A stretch of DNA of 64,000 nt from NCBI RefSeq assembly GCF_016859285.1, contig NC_053416.1, forward strand, positions 11,087,501 through 11,151,500, in the 5' to 3' direction. The stretch is from Xiphias gladius (taxonomy: Eukaryota > Chordata > Actinopteri > Istiophoriformes > Xiphiidae). Under the pieces are notes generated by a model. The model saw only the letters and a list, made by a program, of their open reading frames with translations, searched no databases and had not been told where the DNA came from. Positions 48,054-61,200 of the stretch are shown here, piece by piece. How positions within the stretch are numbered: position 1 is the first letter of the stretch; each line of letters starts with the position of its first letter. Both the position numbers and the translations under genes were made by a program.

Positions 48054-49914
48054 TTTGAGGAACGGTTTGCTGAATGCACTACAGGATTCTGCAAGTCCAG
48101 TATTCAAACTTTTCTTACATGACAAAATTAATTGACAGTGGTTCTGCATTGATGGGAAAGTGAATCCACGTGCATTTCAAGACTGAACAAGAGATTGTCT
48201 TTTTACCAGTTCAGACCAGCATCAATTCTGTTTAAGTATTCTGCACTTTTGAAGCAGCAAGGAGCAAATGATTCAACGTTGGAAAAAAAATAAAATACAG
48301 ATTTGATGCAAGGTTCAGTTTGAAACAGAACTGACTGCATGATAGTCCTCTTTCTGATCAGATTTGAAAAAATAAAATAAATTAACAATATACAAAATAA
48401 TTTTTGTATCTAACATTTTTAAGATTCTATGGCCCCTCTTTGACACTATTTGGCAACATTAAAATAACAGTTGTACATAGGGTGCGAATAATTCTAGTCA
48501 AAATTATTCGCCTTGGCTGTTTACCAAGTGAGGATTTCCTTTCTGACACCACAGTCTCTGAGTGACTTGTCTTTCCAAAACATCATAATCACAATCCCAG
48601 TAACCCAATCAGAGGATCTACTGTCATGAATATTTACTGCACTGTCCTCCATTAGTACAATTTTTATGGAAAAATATTTGACACAAACAAATAGAGAAAA
48701 TTCCCCAAAACCAATCTCATGAAATTCTTCTTTCCAACCTATTTAGCTTTTATCATAGGACGCGCAAAAAACACGTTTCTGTAAATCTAAGGAAAAAGCT
48801 AATCTAAACATAATTTTCAGATAAGGAAAAAAAAAAAAAAAAAATTGCATCCCAGGAAGAGATGACCCCAGCCTGAAAATGTAACCTAAAGAGCACACTC
48901 TGTACATAGCACATTGTGTCTGTCTGAGGGAGAAATAAGGGTTTCCCTATTCTGGTAGTCAACCAAAACAGCCTTTAAAAAAAAAAAAAAAAAAAAAAAC
49001 ACCACACAAACAACAACAAAAACAAAACAACCAAAAACCCTGTTATAGAATTCTGTCCGGGTGACAAATCTCCACTTTTGTCTCCACTGCTTTTATCCTG
49101 TATCATTGTTGTATTTGTATGAGAGTGTTGGTTAGATCATGACTTAGTTATCCACCTTGAAGTTTATCTCAAGAAGAGTTAGCTGTGTCATACTTTTGAC
49201 ATGTGACAAAATGCTAGCCAGAGGGTAATTCCTTAATATAATGGCCAGGGTACTTCATATGACAAAGAAGGGCAAATCCAGAGTCCTTCTTTTCCCTGTA
49301 ACACTCAGAAGCAAACACTTCCAATTTACCAAAACTTAGCTTTGTCGGTGACTCCAGGATTGTTAGGCTGTGAGATGAACTCATCACGAAATACATGTCT
49401 GATTAAGAAGAGAGAAATTATATCTGTAGTCATAATCTACTGTAAAATAAAGAGAAATCCAACCAATTTTTTACAGAGTTTTGAATTAAAAGCTTAGTTC
49501 TATGACACTGTCATATTTAAAGGGTTTGAAATACAAACTGGTCACTAACCCCATATCCAAGTATGTACCCTTGATAGCCAAAAGAGTGAATTTTAAAGAT
49601 TACCCGAATGACCACAGCTGTCTCACTCTTGATATAATAGCTAAAACCATTCTTTCCATTCATGACAGAATACTTTGTATACTTGACATCTGTCATTTAT
49701 CAAGTAAATATGAACAACGTATGTTCGGGCATTGAATGTTTTATACCCAAGATGCCTGATCATGTTCAAACCATAAACAATGGTTCCATGGTACTTGGTT
49801 GTGGGGGCAATGTTGTGCTAATGCAGGCATAGTGTGTGTCACAGCTGAAGTGATGGTTAAGTGAGTTAAAGTGCATTCAAATGGAGCATACAGCAGTCAG
49901 ACACTGCACGGGTG

Positions 49915-52900
49915 TCAGTCCTCCTCGTCGCTCCAGAAGGCATCCTCTTCATCAAGATCCACACCCTGGAAGAGTCTGCAACAAGCAAGAAAAGACACGT
50001 TCAACCGATGTCTTCACAGATGGAAAGGAAGTTTCAGTGAGTAATTGGCTGAAAAGAGACACGGATCACTCACTGGTTGTAACAGGGCGAATGGGGGTTG
50101 TTAAAGTGACTGTACGGGTTGACTCTGCTGAGGAGGCCCAGGCACAGCCAACAGAAGTACTGTCGACATGAGGTACAGGTCATCTTGTTACAGCCATCCA
50201 CTTTCTAGAGAGACACAGAGACAGGGCCTTAGCGGGAGGAGACTCAACTAACATCAATTAACATCATTAGTAACTGACTTAGAGTAACCTGCGACTGGAC
50301 ATAAGCTATAGTACAGAATAGGTTAGAGAGAGTTAGTGCTGTTTAACAGTCGCACTGAACATTTTTAAATATCTTTTCCTTTGTACATTTAAATCTGAGG
50401 CTTTTGAAACAGCTAATGGCCACATTGAACAGAACTGTTCACCAAACACAGGCTACAGTTACATTTCTGTTCACCAGACCACCTTCTCTCACTTTCTGTG
50501 AGTCATGTTAGTAATGAAAATAAATACTCTGTTTCATATTTAAAACTGACAGCAGTGAACACTGACCCCCAGTGGTAAAGTTCAAAGCCTGTCCTACTGT
50601 ACTGTTACTAGAAGGGTGAGCCCCCACCTGTATATTGGTTCCACAGCGTGGGCAGCATTTACAGTTCTCACTAAGCCAGTCTCTGCTAAAGGACTCCTCC
50701 ACTGCTTTCTGGATCACCCTCTTCCCAAAGCGCTGCTCCATGAACTTTTTCCCCTCGGATGTGGCTGACAGGTACTCATCTCTGAGGTTACGTAATTCAT
50801 CTGTGGCACAAGACAGAAAGCACTGGTTTTAACCTGAGGGTTGATATTGGTCAAATGTGTTACCAATTGATTCTTTTTTTTAAATATTTAACTCTTAAAC
50901 CATTCCTTTATTGGTATCTTTCAGTTATATTTGACCATAACAGCACCTGAAAACTTTTATTATTCACAATCTCTCAACTCCACAGATGTTGTGTGTTCAG
51001 CATTCAAAACCGAACATCCCAACTGTATGGTTAGTTTTTGTTCACCGTTTCTGAATTGTAATGTATTGCACTAGTAACAACAAGTATGATATTTAAAATA
51101 AAAATGCCAATTAGTATTAAACGTTCATTTCATAAAAGTATTAACTCCCTTTACTTGGAGTTGATCTCAAAAATGTGATTTTAGAGTAACTGTGGAGCAT
51201 TTGGGTGGTTGTTGATGGGGATTCATCCAAGATAAAGTCCGGGATGGCAAATGATAAAAAGAGATGGAGCAGACCAAGACAGGTGGATGAACAATGAGAT
51301 GATTGTGCATTTTTCTCCTTTAAAAACAAAAACGTAGAATCTATTAGGTAAACATGCTAGGCAAGTAACAAACCTACATGTTTTAATTGAAGGGCAGTAT
51401 CCACACCCACCAAGCCAACCTGCTGAAACCCAACTTAAAGCATTGCAAGAGATAAAAAAATAAAAAGCCCTTTTAATTATTATACAGCTGACTAAAGAAA
51501 TACAAGGCTGCCATCTGTCAGCAGCATGAAACTACACCACTATACAGAATAACAACACAAACAAAATAACTAATCTTTTCTTGTTACCCTTATAAACAAA
51601 ATTACTACATTTCCAGTAACATTACCTGCAGGGATTTTACACTGGGAGAGACCGTGATAGCCCAGCTTGCACAGTGTGCAAAAAGCATACTGGCAGGCCG
51701 AGCAAATGCCCATGGTTGTGTCTGGCTCCACCATAACAGCGGTGGCGCAGGACTGGCGGGGACAATAGACCACGTCGGCCATGAGGTCCAGACTGGACTG
51801 GAGCAGCAAACGGTCATAACGTGCAAACAGCTCCTCATCTACCAGCTGCTTCACCTGAAACATGAAGACAGAGGGAGGAAGGCAGAGGAGCAATTGGTTC
51901 ATTACAAATGATAGGGTTGGGAAACTTGAAGAGGTCAATTAGAATTTGCAGAGAGGGATTTTAATTTAACCCTCTTATTCAATCGTAAGGTGACTTCAGA
52001 ACTACAAACAAAGACATATATACACTTATACTGTATCTACTGTACAGCTCTCATACCTGCAACGGTGTGGCTAAGGAGGTACATTTGGGCTCAGGGCAAT
52101 TAAGGCACTGAACGTTGCCGTCCCGTATTTGGATCTGGAAGTATTCAGTCATGCAGGCCTTGCAGTAGACATGCTGGCACTCCTTAAAGCAGAGGCAGTT
52201 GGAGCCCAGCTTCTCTACAAAGCAGATCCCACAGCTAAACACCTTGCTGTCAAACACCCTCTGACGCTGCGCCTCGTCAAAGTCCAGGAGCTGAGGTAGG
52301 AGGTCGGCACGCGGGTCCATCAACAGGACGGCCCGTGGGTCCACTTGAGAAGGTGGCGACAACTGAGGTTCAGACTTTTCCTTCTTCACTTCTCTTTTCT
52401 TCTCTTCGGCATTTTCAGAATGACTCCCACACTGTGTCAGAGCTGAACATAATTGGTAAATGGATCAATCACTCTAAAAAAAACGACCAGAACAGGTTTT
52501 AATTGGGTTTACGATTTTTCAAAACTAACTTGATTCTGTAGTATTCCATCTCATGCAATTAAAGCTTCAAAACACCTGTGTTCCTGACAGATACAGTACT
52601 TGAGCAAAATTCGCTTACACATAACACACAGCAAAATCATGTATTTTTTCTAATTGGAAAAAAAAAAAGCTTTCCATTTGGTGATTTAGTTGAGCTTTAA
52701 TTTGACTCAGGACCCACACAAGATGTGGTTTGATCAAATAAAGCACTTGTTTGAGACACCAGCAAACAAATTAGGCAGAGTGACTGAATGTTAACTGCTG
52801 GTACTGTTCTCAGTATCAGCCAATCTACTTCACAAGACAACAGTAGTTAGAGAATAGTGGGAGAGCATATTTGTACTTGTGCTGACCTACTTCTCCTATC

Positions 52901-54831
52901 AACTTAATTCTAAATGAACGGAGTTTACGAAATATTACATGATCTACTTTTAACAGATATTATGCTGGTATCTTAGCTACTGTAGATGCATCCATACAAG
53001 GAAAAAAAAAAAAAAAAAACTACCTTAATTTAACAAAATACATACTGCACCTGTGGCTGCAGGGTCGGTTTTCCTGCGCTCACCGCTTGCCTTACTTCCC
53101 CCCCTGATGACTTCAAGAGGAGACTGGATGTTCAGAAATTCCAGGGCCTCCTCTTTGAGGAACTGGATCCATGTAAAAAGAATCACAAAGCCTTGGTTCT
53201 CCTCCCATAGCTCATCCAGGCGTCTGCACAGAGAGCACATCTGAGGAGGTAAAATGGAAAAGGAGAAGGAGCAGGTATTGAGAGTGATGAACAATAGGGA
53301 CTCTCTTTTGAGTGATACCATTTTACAAAGGACAATTACCCCTTTTCAGAGTGAAGCCACACCAAGTCTTTTGCAAAGTGATGAGATGAAGAATAGCCAT
53401 ATTGGCCTAAATGTAAGACGATATTTTTTTCTGGAAATTAGGTTTGAAAAAGTTGGAGTTATCTTATATTCAAGGACTAGACAATTACAGGTAAGTATTT
53501 ACATCATCATATATTCTGTTTGAATGGAGAGAGTACCTGAGCAACATGTTCTTCTACAGAGATTGTTGCATTGCGTATTGTCTGTAGCTTAAATGTTGCT
53601 CGACTAGCAAGTGTTCTCAAGTCCTTTATAATGAGCCTTTCTGAGTCAGTCAACTATGCAAGTATTTCGCTAGTCCAGTTTAACCAGCAGGGGTTCCTGA
53701 AGGCGCAGGTAACATGCTTTGCAGCCACTAAGGACATAAATGCATAGCAAATGAAAACAAGTTCATGAGGTCTCCCGGCGTCTTTACTGCAGAAATGAAA
53801 CCATCTTATAATCAGGTTCACTCTACATTCAGGTCAATTCTTACCTGTGCTCTGGTCATCCATTTAGAGCTGAGAGTAAAGACTGGTGAGGATGTGGATG
53901 GATAGTTTGCAGGAAGCTCAAAGTTGAGCACCAAAGGAGGTAAGAAGCAGACATTATATTCAGTTTGCTTCTCTCCTGCAACAGACAAAGGAGATGTGAT
54001 TGCATTCCTCATTAGAGTGTGTCTAACAAATATGGTTAGATTAAGAGAAAGAAGAGTAGGAGACATGAACTTTATGAAAATCATCTACAGTGCTGTGTAA
54101 AAGTTTTAGGCACAAAAGTAAAGTGGGGATGTTTCCAAAAATAATGCCACAAATAGTTTTATTTATCATTTAACTTCATACAAAGTGTCGCCTTTGACCA
54201 CCCTGCCTTTAAACAAGCACCGCTTCTCTTTACACTTGTGCAGTCTTTCAAGGCATTTGGGCAGGTAGATTGTTCCAAGCATCTTGGAGAACTTGCCACA
54301 GTTCTGCTGTGGATTTAGGCTGTCTCAGTTGCTTCTGTCTCTTCAAGTAATCCCAGACTGGCTCCATGATGCTGAGATCAGGGCTCTGTGGGGGCCAGAC
54401 CATTTGTTGTAGGACCCCTTGTTCTCCTTGTGACTGTAGATAGTTCTTTATGACCCTGGCTGTGTGTTTGGGGTCACTGTCTTGTTGCAGAATAAATTTA
54501 GGACCAATAAGACATCTCCCTGATGGTACTGCATGGATGGATAACAAGCTAAGCATCTAAAGTGCCTGAAACTTTTGCACAGTAATGTGCATTGTAGACT
54601 TCAAGCATTATTGCAAATGAGCGATGCATGAGTTGTACACCTGGCTCTTAAGGCTTTACGCAGCTCACTGACAGCTGTACCTTTGACAACAATTTTGAAA
54701 TCAGGAGGAAGCTCCAGACAGAGTTGGATCTCTCCCCCCTGTGCCAAATCCGCTCGGCGGAACTCCTCATCATCATAGATACTTGCTAAAGCAAGCAGCT
54801 CATCCTCCTGGGCTTCCTTGTCCTCAGACAT
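49915..54831 (-). CDS. rnf14: RBR-type E3 ubiquitin ligase RNF14 (ARA54), 8 coding exons, 483 aa
   Basis: RING-between-RING ubiquitin ligase; the mammalian protein acts in translation quality control and as an androgen-receptor coactivator (family knowledge). Exons in transcription order: 54831-54681, 53975-53845, 53240-53051, 52442-52057, 51854-51626, 50800-50628, 50204-50074, 49975-49915; 1452 bp with TGA and phases consistent. Length 483 aa is close to the human 474. An N-terminal RWD domain occupies about residues 10-145 and includes FLPPLVLNFELP. A charged Lys/Glu linker follows near 165-185. RING1 starts at C228 (CGIC), the IBR is near 300-360, and RING2 spans exons 6-7 with the catalytic cysteine expected at C425 in DGCNKM. 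The acidic tail ends WSDEED. The ATG is preceded by the intron acceptor and by ATGTAA (see the start-stop uORF). Intron 1 holds a decayed Tc1 element. Confidence 0.96.
54084..54597 (-). mobile_element. Internally deleted Tc1/mariner element in rnf14 intron 1
   Basis: Inverted termini TACAGTGCTGTGTAAAAG at the left and, inverted, TACAATGCACATTACTGTGC at the right both lead into AAGTTT(T/C)AGGCAC. A TA lies at each end. Inside, on the minus strand (54556-54248), is the C-terminal part of a Tc1 transposase: QQDSDPKHTARVIKNYL contains the second catalytic Asp, and WPPQSPDLSIMEPVWDYLK contains the third acidic residue (E). The N-terminal DNA-binding domain and first Asp are missing. At about 514 bp it is a fragment of a normal element (1.2-1.6 kb) and cannot transpose by itself. 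Confidence 0.9.
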
Positions 54832-54837
54832 TTACAT
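54832..54837 (-). promoter_or_regulatory. Start-stop uORF directly in front of the rnf14 ATG
   Basis: After the acceptor (AG at 54842-54841) the minus strand reads GAA ATG TAA ATG TCT. ATG at 54837-54835 is followed at once by TAA, which abuts the main start at 54831. Such minimal uORFs can stall or recycle ribosomes; here the role is inferred. Confidence 0.6.
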
Positions 54838-55086
54838 TTCCTGCAATAACAATAACACAGGGGACATAAATCCATGCTTAAATAAGTATAACAGTGGCAA
54901 CACACGGATGCGGCAAAGCCAAATACAACTACCACGCATCACACTATCAGAGAGAGCTGTAGCTAGTCAAATACAAAAACAAAAGCAGCTTTGTGTTAAC
55001 ACTCATGTTCCCTTTTGTGCATTGATTTTTTCATCAAATGCCTGTTAATCATTATCCCGGTGGCACTCTGAAAAGTGATGAGCTAT

Positions 55087-55566
55087 GCACACTCAGTTGG
55101 CAGTTTATTAGTTACACCTAGCTAAAACTAATGCAGGCCAACATAGCAGTCTTGCAATAAATCCTACCTTCATGAAAGTTAGGATATTGAGTTTTTATTG
55201 AAGCTTTTCTAGAGAGGTGTTGATTCAACTGAGTGGCCATTTTGAAGGATGGACTTTGTGCCGCTGTTGAACTGTATTGGGTCATAAAGAGAGGTGTTTC
55301 TGTTATTTAGCCTGCCCTCACTGATTTGAATGGGCTGGACAAAGTAAGAGAAACACGTGTCCATATAACGCGATCCAATTCCACAGCGGCGCAAACCGCA
55401 GTCTCCAAAATACAAAGTTGAATCGACACTTCTCCGAAACAGTTTCAACAGAAACTGACCATTATAACCGTCATGTAGGTAGGTTTTACTGCAGGACTGC
55501 TGTATTAGACTGCATAAGTTTTAGCTAAGTGTATTTAATACACTGAAAACTGAAAACTAATGTACA
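55087..55566. mobile_element. MITE family A, copy with long terminal inverted repeats, rnf14 5' intron
   Basis: The left arm (ACTCAGTTGGCAGTTTATTA then GTTACACCTAGCTAAAACTA) pairs with the right arm over roughly 80 bases through AGGACTGCTGTATTAGACTG and TTTTAGCTAAGTGTAT. The outermost right bases are diverged. The interior matches the copy at 3295-3582. Confidence 0.75.
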
Positions 55567-56016
55567 CATGTATGAGTATGTACACACAACAACTTAACAT
55601 CAGCTGATTTCGCTTAGGGCTACAAGGTGGCCCCAAAATTAGCACATTAGCCAGCATAATTTAACTTTATCCATATTAGACGTGGTCGTTGTTTAATGAC
55701 AATTCAATACTCGCCTAAATTACGGTGGTTGTTGTTTTGGTCGGGGGCGAGCTAGCACATTTCACGCCCGGAGGTAGTGAGCAAAATCGGTGGGTAACAT
55801 TAAGGGAAAGGCGTTCAAGCTAGCTAGCATTGTTAGCTAATGTAAACAGCGGCAACGGCTACAGTCGGGAGCTCGGCCCTGCTGTAACTATTCCTCTGCG
55901 GAATGACCAAACACTGCCACTTCTCCTGTATTGTTGGTCAAAGCTGCAACAAGCGACTGGAAGTGCGGTAACACCGGTACAACATCAAAAAAAAACAACA
56001 ACAACTTGTTTCTCAC

Positions 56017-56090
56017 CTTCTTACCGACTCACGTACTACTGACTCCAGCCCCTTGACTGGGTCACAACTGTGGCTGCAGTGCGCAGTGTT
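56017..56090 (-). other. Probable non-coding first exon of rnf14, 3' part
   Basis: The coding exon of rnf14 begins at a splice acceptor only nine bases before its ATG, so a non-coding exon must lie upstream. About 1.2 kb upstream the minus strand has two donors in tandem, GTAAGA at 56024-56019 and GTGAGA at 56016-56011. The 5' end of the exon is not defined by sequence. The position fits, and the flank is GC-richer than its surroundings. Confidence 0.45.
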
Positions 56091-56170
56091 GCCAGGTTTG
56101 ACTGACAAAACTCTGCCCAATCAGAGCCTAGACCCGGCCCATGCGTCGTAAAAAGTAGCCCGATTTTTAG
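56050..56170 (-). promoter_or_regulatory. Likely rnf14 promoter region
   Basis: Sequence just upstream of the inferred first exon, with CpG-containing stretches and an ATTGG/CCAAT-type core near 56116-56120. No TATA box is evident. Assignment rests on position. Confidence 0.35.
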
Positions 56171-56675
56171 TTTTCATTTAGGAGATGGGCTTTTTGTCAT
56201 TGGACGTACTGGACATCATCAAAAAATAACTGTGACACTTCAGAAAAACTAAAAACGTGACGATTCTCAGGCAAGTTCTTCGGTTATTAAGAGCGTCTTT
56301 TTTTTCTATGATTTCTAAACGGATATATGGATAAGACAAAAAACAAAAAAAAATGTGTGTAATCATGTCTGTGTATTCCGATTAGACTGATTTGACTCCC
56401 GAGTTTTGACTCCGAAACTGAGGCATTCGGTCGCCAATGGTTATAAAGTGGCCAACACGCCACCGAGCCAAGCTGGAGTTACTTTGCAGTCCCAGATTTT
56501 AGATTAAAAAAATATGTGATTAACAAATACACTGTAATTCTTTTAGATTCAACTGCCCAGCAGCATATAAAGTATTTAAACTTACCCACAGCTTACATGT
56601 GAATGCATCAATAACATCCCAATTATATAGTATACAGTATATAATAATTAAACACTGAAAAGGGCCAATCGGCAG

Positions 56676-56810
56676 AATTAGTACTTTCACTTTTGATACT
56701 TCAAATGTATTTTTCTGATAGATTTTGTACTCTTAATTAAGTAACATTTTGAGTACAGGACTTTTACTTGTTTCAGGATCCAAGTACACCCTGCACCACT
56801 GGCCTTCTGG
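56676..56810. repeat. Dispersed repeat family D, end fragment
   Basis: TAGTACTTTCACTTTTGATA, TTTTGAGTACAGGACTTTTA and CACCCTGCACCACTGGC match the right part of the 34480-35290 element. Confidence 0.55.
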
Positions 56811-56884
56811 GGTACTAGGAATGCATGACCTACAAAGATTTTTTTTTTTTTTTTAACATATTTTGCTGAGTGGTAGGACAGCAA

Positions 56885-57135
56885 CTAACAAATATTTTAT
56901 TAGTCGCTAAATCTGCCATAAATTATTATTGCTTAATCATTGATGAGAAATGCACATCTCATTGTCCCACTTGCCAAGGCTGACATGGTTCAACTGCTTT
57001 GTCTGAGTTAATAACTATCAAGGAGGACTACGAAAACCAGCAAGTATTCACATTTGAGACACTGCAACCAGGACATCTTTCTTGCTTGAAAAATTACTCA
57101 AGTTTTTAATCAACTATCAAATTTACCAACTAAGG
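56885..57135. repeat. Dispersed repeat family B, diverged copy near the rnf14 promoter
   Basis: Blocks ATTAGTCGCTAAATCTGC, TTCACATTTGAGACACTGCA and TTTTTAATCAACTATCAAAT occur in the same order as in the other copies. Confidence 0.55.
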
Positions 57136-57442
57136 TAGAGCAAGGACCCTACACAATTAATAAGTACTATGTTATAGTTACCATATCTATACTGTCACTA
57201 AAAGGTGTCCTTTCGGGACAACAAATGAAAGGCACAATCTCAAAAGCAAATGTCTACAAAGATTTTCCAAAGTTACAGGTTGTTGTAGGGTATTCACAAC
57301 CAACCATAATATGAAACCTCCATTCATCTTGTCAGACAACAAAGAAAGTGATAGCCACTGTGTTCGCTAATAATAATACATGAATATTCCTTGTCAATAA
57401 GCCATTTCTCACATCGTATGCTTTTTTTTTTTTGGTCAAGAT

Positions 57443-57851
57443 TTATTTTTGCTTTTTTTTTTTTTGGTGATGTGGCAACAACAGCAGCACCCAGAGGTGA
57501 TTTGTTAGACCAGCATTCACACTGTTAAGTAGAAAAAACAATACAAGGCTACCAGAGAACAACCAACGGACCATTGCTTTTGAATGAGAAAAGCCAAACA
57601 ATGAAATACTGCATGACAGTAACTTGTAGTATCTAGTTTCAACATACAGTACAAGTAAACTCAAAAACTCCGTCTTTCCTTTTAAAACTAAATACATAAT
57701 AATCCAGCCATTACAATTATTTATAGTGAAAAAATGCAATATTTGTCTTGTACAATTTGGAACCATCCATGTTCGTTTACAAGTGCCACTGTATCTATAC
57801 CTTATTTAGACATACTGCAATATTTTACATTTTCGTGAATCCTTTTTTATT
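57443..57851 (-). other. Candidate poly(A) signals of hspa4
   Basis: AATAAA on the minus strand occurs at 57846-57851 and 57443-57448, about 430 and 830 bases after the hspa4 stop. Either would end a plausible 3' UTR; the longer form includes AT-rich sequence. Confidence 0.35.
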
Positions 57852-58143
57852 ACTAGTTTTCTTCTGCAGAACCACTTTGCTTACAGTTCTCCAAATCTGA
57901 CATTCTTAGTTTAAATGCTCAGGAGCTGCTAAATAAAAACAATCTTAAACATAATGGCCATCAAAGAAAACACAGAGAAAGCAGTTTCCATCCCACACTC
58001 ACAACTTTTATGTCATAAAGTAGTCCATTCAATATTAATATGATGCAATATTTTTGTATTCATCTAAGAAAATGAGAAATGACATGCCGAGGAGGTCGAC
58101 TGATGAACAGTATTGATTAGGGATGCTGCTGTCTGTGTCTTCG

Positions 58144-58179
58144 AGAGAGAGAGAGAGAGCGAGAGAGAGAGAGAGAGAG
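58144..58179 (+). repeat. (GA)n microsatellite in the hspa4 3' UTR
   Basis: About 18 GA units with one GC interruption, about 100 bases after the hspa4 stop; (CT)n in the transcript. Confidence 0.95.
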
Positions 58180-58277
58180 GCTACTGTGTCATCAATAACA
58201 ATCTCATAAGAACAATAGAATCGGGGACGAGTAGCAGGACAGACGGAGGTGAAGCTCAGGGGCGGCAGCTGCAACAG

Positions 58278-61200
58278 TTAGTCAATGTCCATTTCAGGGA
58301 GCTTGTTCTCCGCCGTTTCCTGTTCCGTCCCTGCAGAAGTGGCTTTGTCCGGGTTGCATGGCTGGCTCTCTGTTCCCTCCTGCCCATTGACTGGTCCATT
58401 CTCTGTCTTCTCCTCTTTAGGAGGCTCCACCTTGGGCTTGGGTTTGGACACCACTGGGTTGCAGGTGGAATAAAGCTCCTGAACAGGGAAAGAGAAAGCA
58501 TTTGTTAGAAGAAGGATAGAAAGTAACTTTTTCCAGACGCCATTGTTGCTCATTTGGTCAGAGCTTTAAACGAAGTTAAGTCAATTTCTACGACCAATTT
58601 GTACAATGAAGACTTGTTTTACTATTTCACACAATTTGCCGCTACTACAAGATTGCAGCAGGGCTAGTTTTGTTTCCAGAGGAAACGTAATACAGATTTG
58701 TTCACTACTTCACTCCGCTCTGAGAACAAGCTATAAACAACACAGAGGAAAAGCTGACTGTCTGGTCTCCGGCTTCCCAATTCTCTCTGTTGTGTCTTTA
58801 GAGTTTGTTACCAGGGCATAAAAAAGAAGAACGACGTGTGGAAACTAATCGATGACATTGTTACTGTGTCTGGCAGCAGCAGAGACGTCAGAAACAGCAG
58901 TCCGGATGGAGTACGTAAATTACGTGCTCAACACTACACGTCCCCAGGACCACATATTCATTAGAGGGCAGATACTGCAATCTAATTTGTGTCTGTGTGT
59001 GTGAACACACCATTAGAGATTGAAAGCGGTTTTTGTGGGGCGGCAGTTGTTCGACCATTGGTTGTGTGGTGTCAACATATTCTGCCGCTTTGAGCAAAAC
59101 GTTGGGGGGGGTCATACCATCCTACACTACCTTAATTAGTTGCCGTGGCACAGAGTGCTTACAAGTTGCATTCTTGTGTACAAAGACGACAACATGAAAA
59201 AAAAAAAAAGCTCTACTTATGGTCCCTCTGAGCAAGTAGGTGCTGTTTTCATTTCTCCGCTCCCTTTTAATTTCACTCGTGTCAGTGTTAGATATTAAGG
59301 CTGCATGAAACCAGACTAATCGCAAAGCTACAGGGAGTGGATTTGGTGTGAATCCCATTTCCCTAAACCCAACAAAATGCTTACCCAGCCCTACAGTGAC
59401 TACAGTGGGGCTGTCAGACTGGCTTTGCGAGGCCCCTAGTAACAATCTACCTGGGCTTTTTTGGCATGTAGTGCGTTCAACGCTCTCTCAGTACCTTAGT
59501 CTTGGCCTTGATCTCCTGAACTTTTACCACTGGTTCCAGTGTGAGGTCCTGACTGTTCTGCTGGTTCATCTTGCTGTTCATCCAGACCATGGCGTCGTTC
59601 ACCTGCTTGTCCACCCGAGTCACCTCCAGCTCATCCAGGTGATTGTACTGCTCGTCCTGTTGGTACAAGAGCGGGTAATTTATGACACCTGTTTTGTGAT
59701 TGCTCTTATTGGCTAGTGAATGAGATATAAATGGAAGTGATGATAATCTAAACTACAATCACCCAAAACTGCTTTCAAGCAATCTCAGTGCTGTATATAT
59801 TTACATTTCACTTCTGAAGTAGAATTAATAAAGTCAATGAGAGCTGCCTTTCTAATACATCACCAACATTATCTAACTAAACAATCACTTTAATAAGCCA
59901 ACAAACTTGCTCTCTGTGCTAGGTTACCTTTGCCCTGTAAGCTTCAATGATCTTCATGTACATCTGTATTTGTCTGCCAAGATCCTCATAGGCTTTTGGC
60001 CTCTCCTCAGCTTCCATGTATCTCTCGTGGATAGGCTGGCCCATTTTCTGTAGAGAGGAACATCCTGTTTAGTTCGCCAGTCAGCCAGCAAGACAAAAAA
60101 CTGAAGAAACAAGAGTTATTCCAGTTTTTTTTTTTTTCCCCATCAGTAGATAAAAAAATGAACCAGTTATTAAATATTATTAACCTAGTTGTCAGTTGTT
60201 TAAAATATAAAAGTCACTGTCTGATTTAAAAAAAATGAATCAAGAATATCAGCTTTCTACTGTTTGGGACTTCACAAAGAATACAGCAGATAAACATGTA
60301 TCGCGCACCCCAGAGAGCCTGCAACAAGCCCCTTAAATAGTTAACTCCATGTTTAAACCTTAACAACATTAATTAATTATTGCCTGCATCCTTGGTACTG
60401 TCACTGCCACCTGTTACTCTGAACACAAGTCCCAAATCCGTACAATGAACCATTTAATGTCTTCTTAAAATATCCAAGTAACCTTTTAAATGGGAATATT
60501 GCTATTTCACTTCGTAAAACCTGCCCAGACATACAATGCATGCATGCCCGGTTACCTTCAGTTCAGCCAGTTTGTCAATGTAGACTTGTTTCTGCTGGTC
60601 CTCTCCGTCTTCATACAGCCAGTTCTCTGTGTCCTCCAGTTTTAATGAGAATGCGTCACGATCCTACATGTTGTACGGAAGCTTAGGTTAAGTTCACAAT
60701 TTACACACATCAACAGTTAAAAGCTTGATATATGTCCAGTAGATCTGTAGTTGAGGTTTAAACCCATTAAAAGTTAAAAGTGTTGCTAATTGCTCATCTC
60801 TACTGAGAAGATTAGTGTCTGTTAACATGTGTTATATCGCCATCTAGAGGACTCAAGTGGTCTACACTCACAGCTTCATTCACAAACTTCTCCAGGATGC
60901 CGTGCAGCTTGTCTCTCATGTCGTACACGTACTCTTCTACATTGTTCTTTGCATCGTTCCTCTCCTTCTCCAGCTTATCCTGCATGATCATCTTTCCCTG
61001 GAAGAGTCACAGTGAATGTGTTGCTAGTCACTCAGCTGAAGTGTTGCAGTGCGCACACACGCACACAGTGAATACAGGACATCAAACCACTTGAGGACGG
61101 ATGAACACAGAAAATGTAATTAATATTTGAGTCATATATAGATCTAGAATGTAATTTTTAAAAAATACATAGTCTACCTTTAATATATAAAATAAGAATA

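Noticed and set aside
58113-58508. 131-codon open frame opposite the hspa4 last exon
   Set aside because: Antisense shadow of the hspa4 tail and the GA repeat.
59922-60555. Further GGTTACCT copies in hspa4 (59922, 60550), considered as more transposon target duplications
   Set aside because: They are ordinary donors AAG|GTAACC with no inverted termini next to them; only 62299 and 63044 flank an element.
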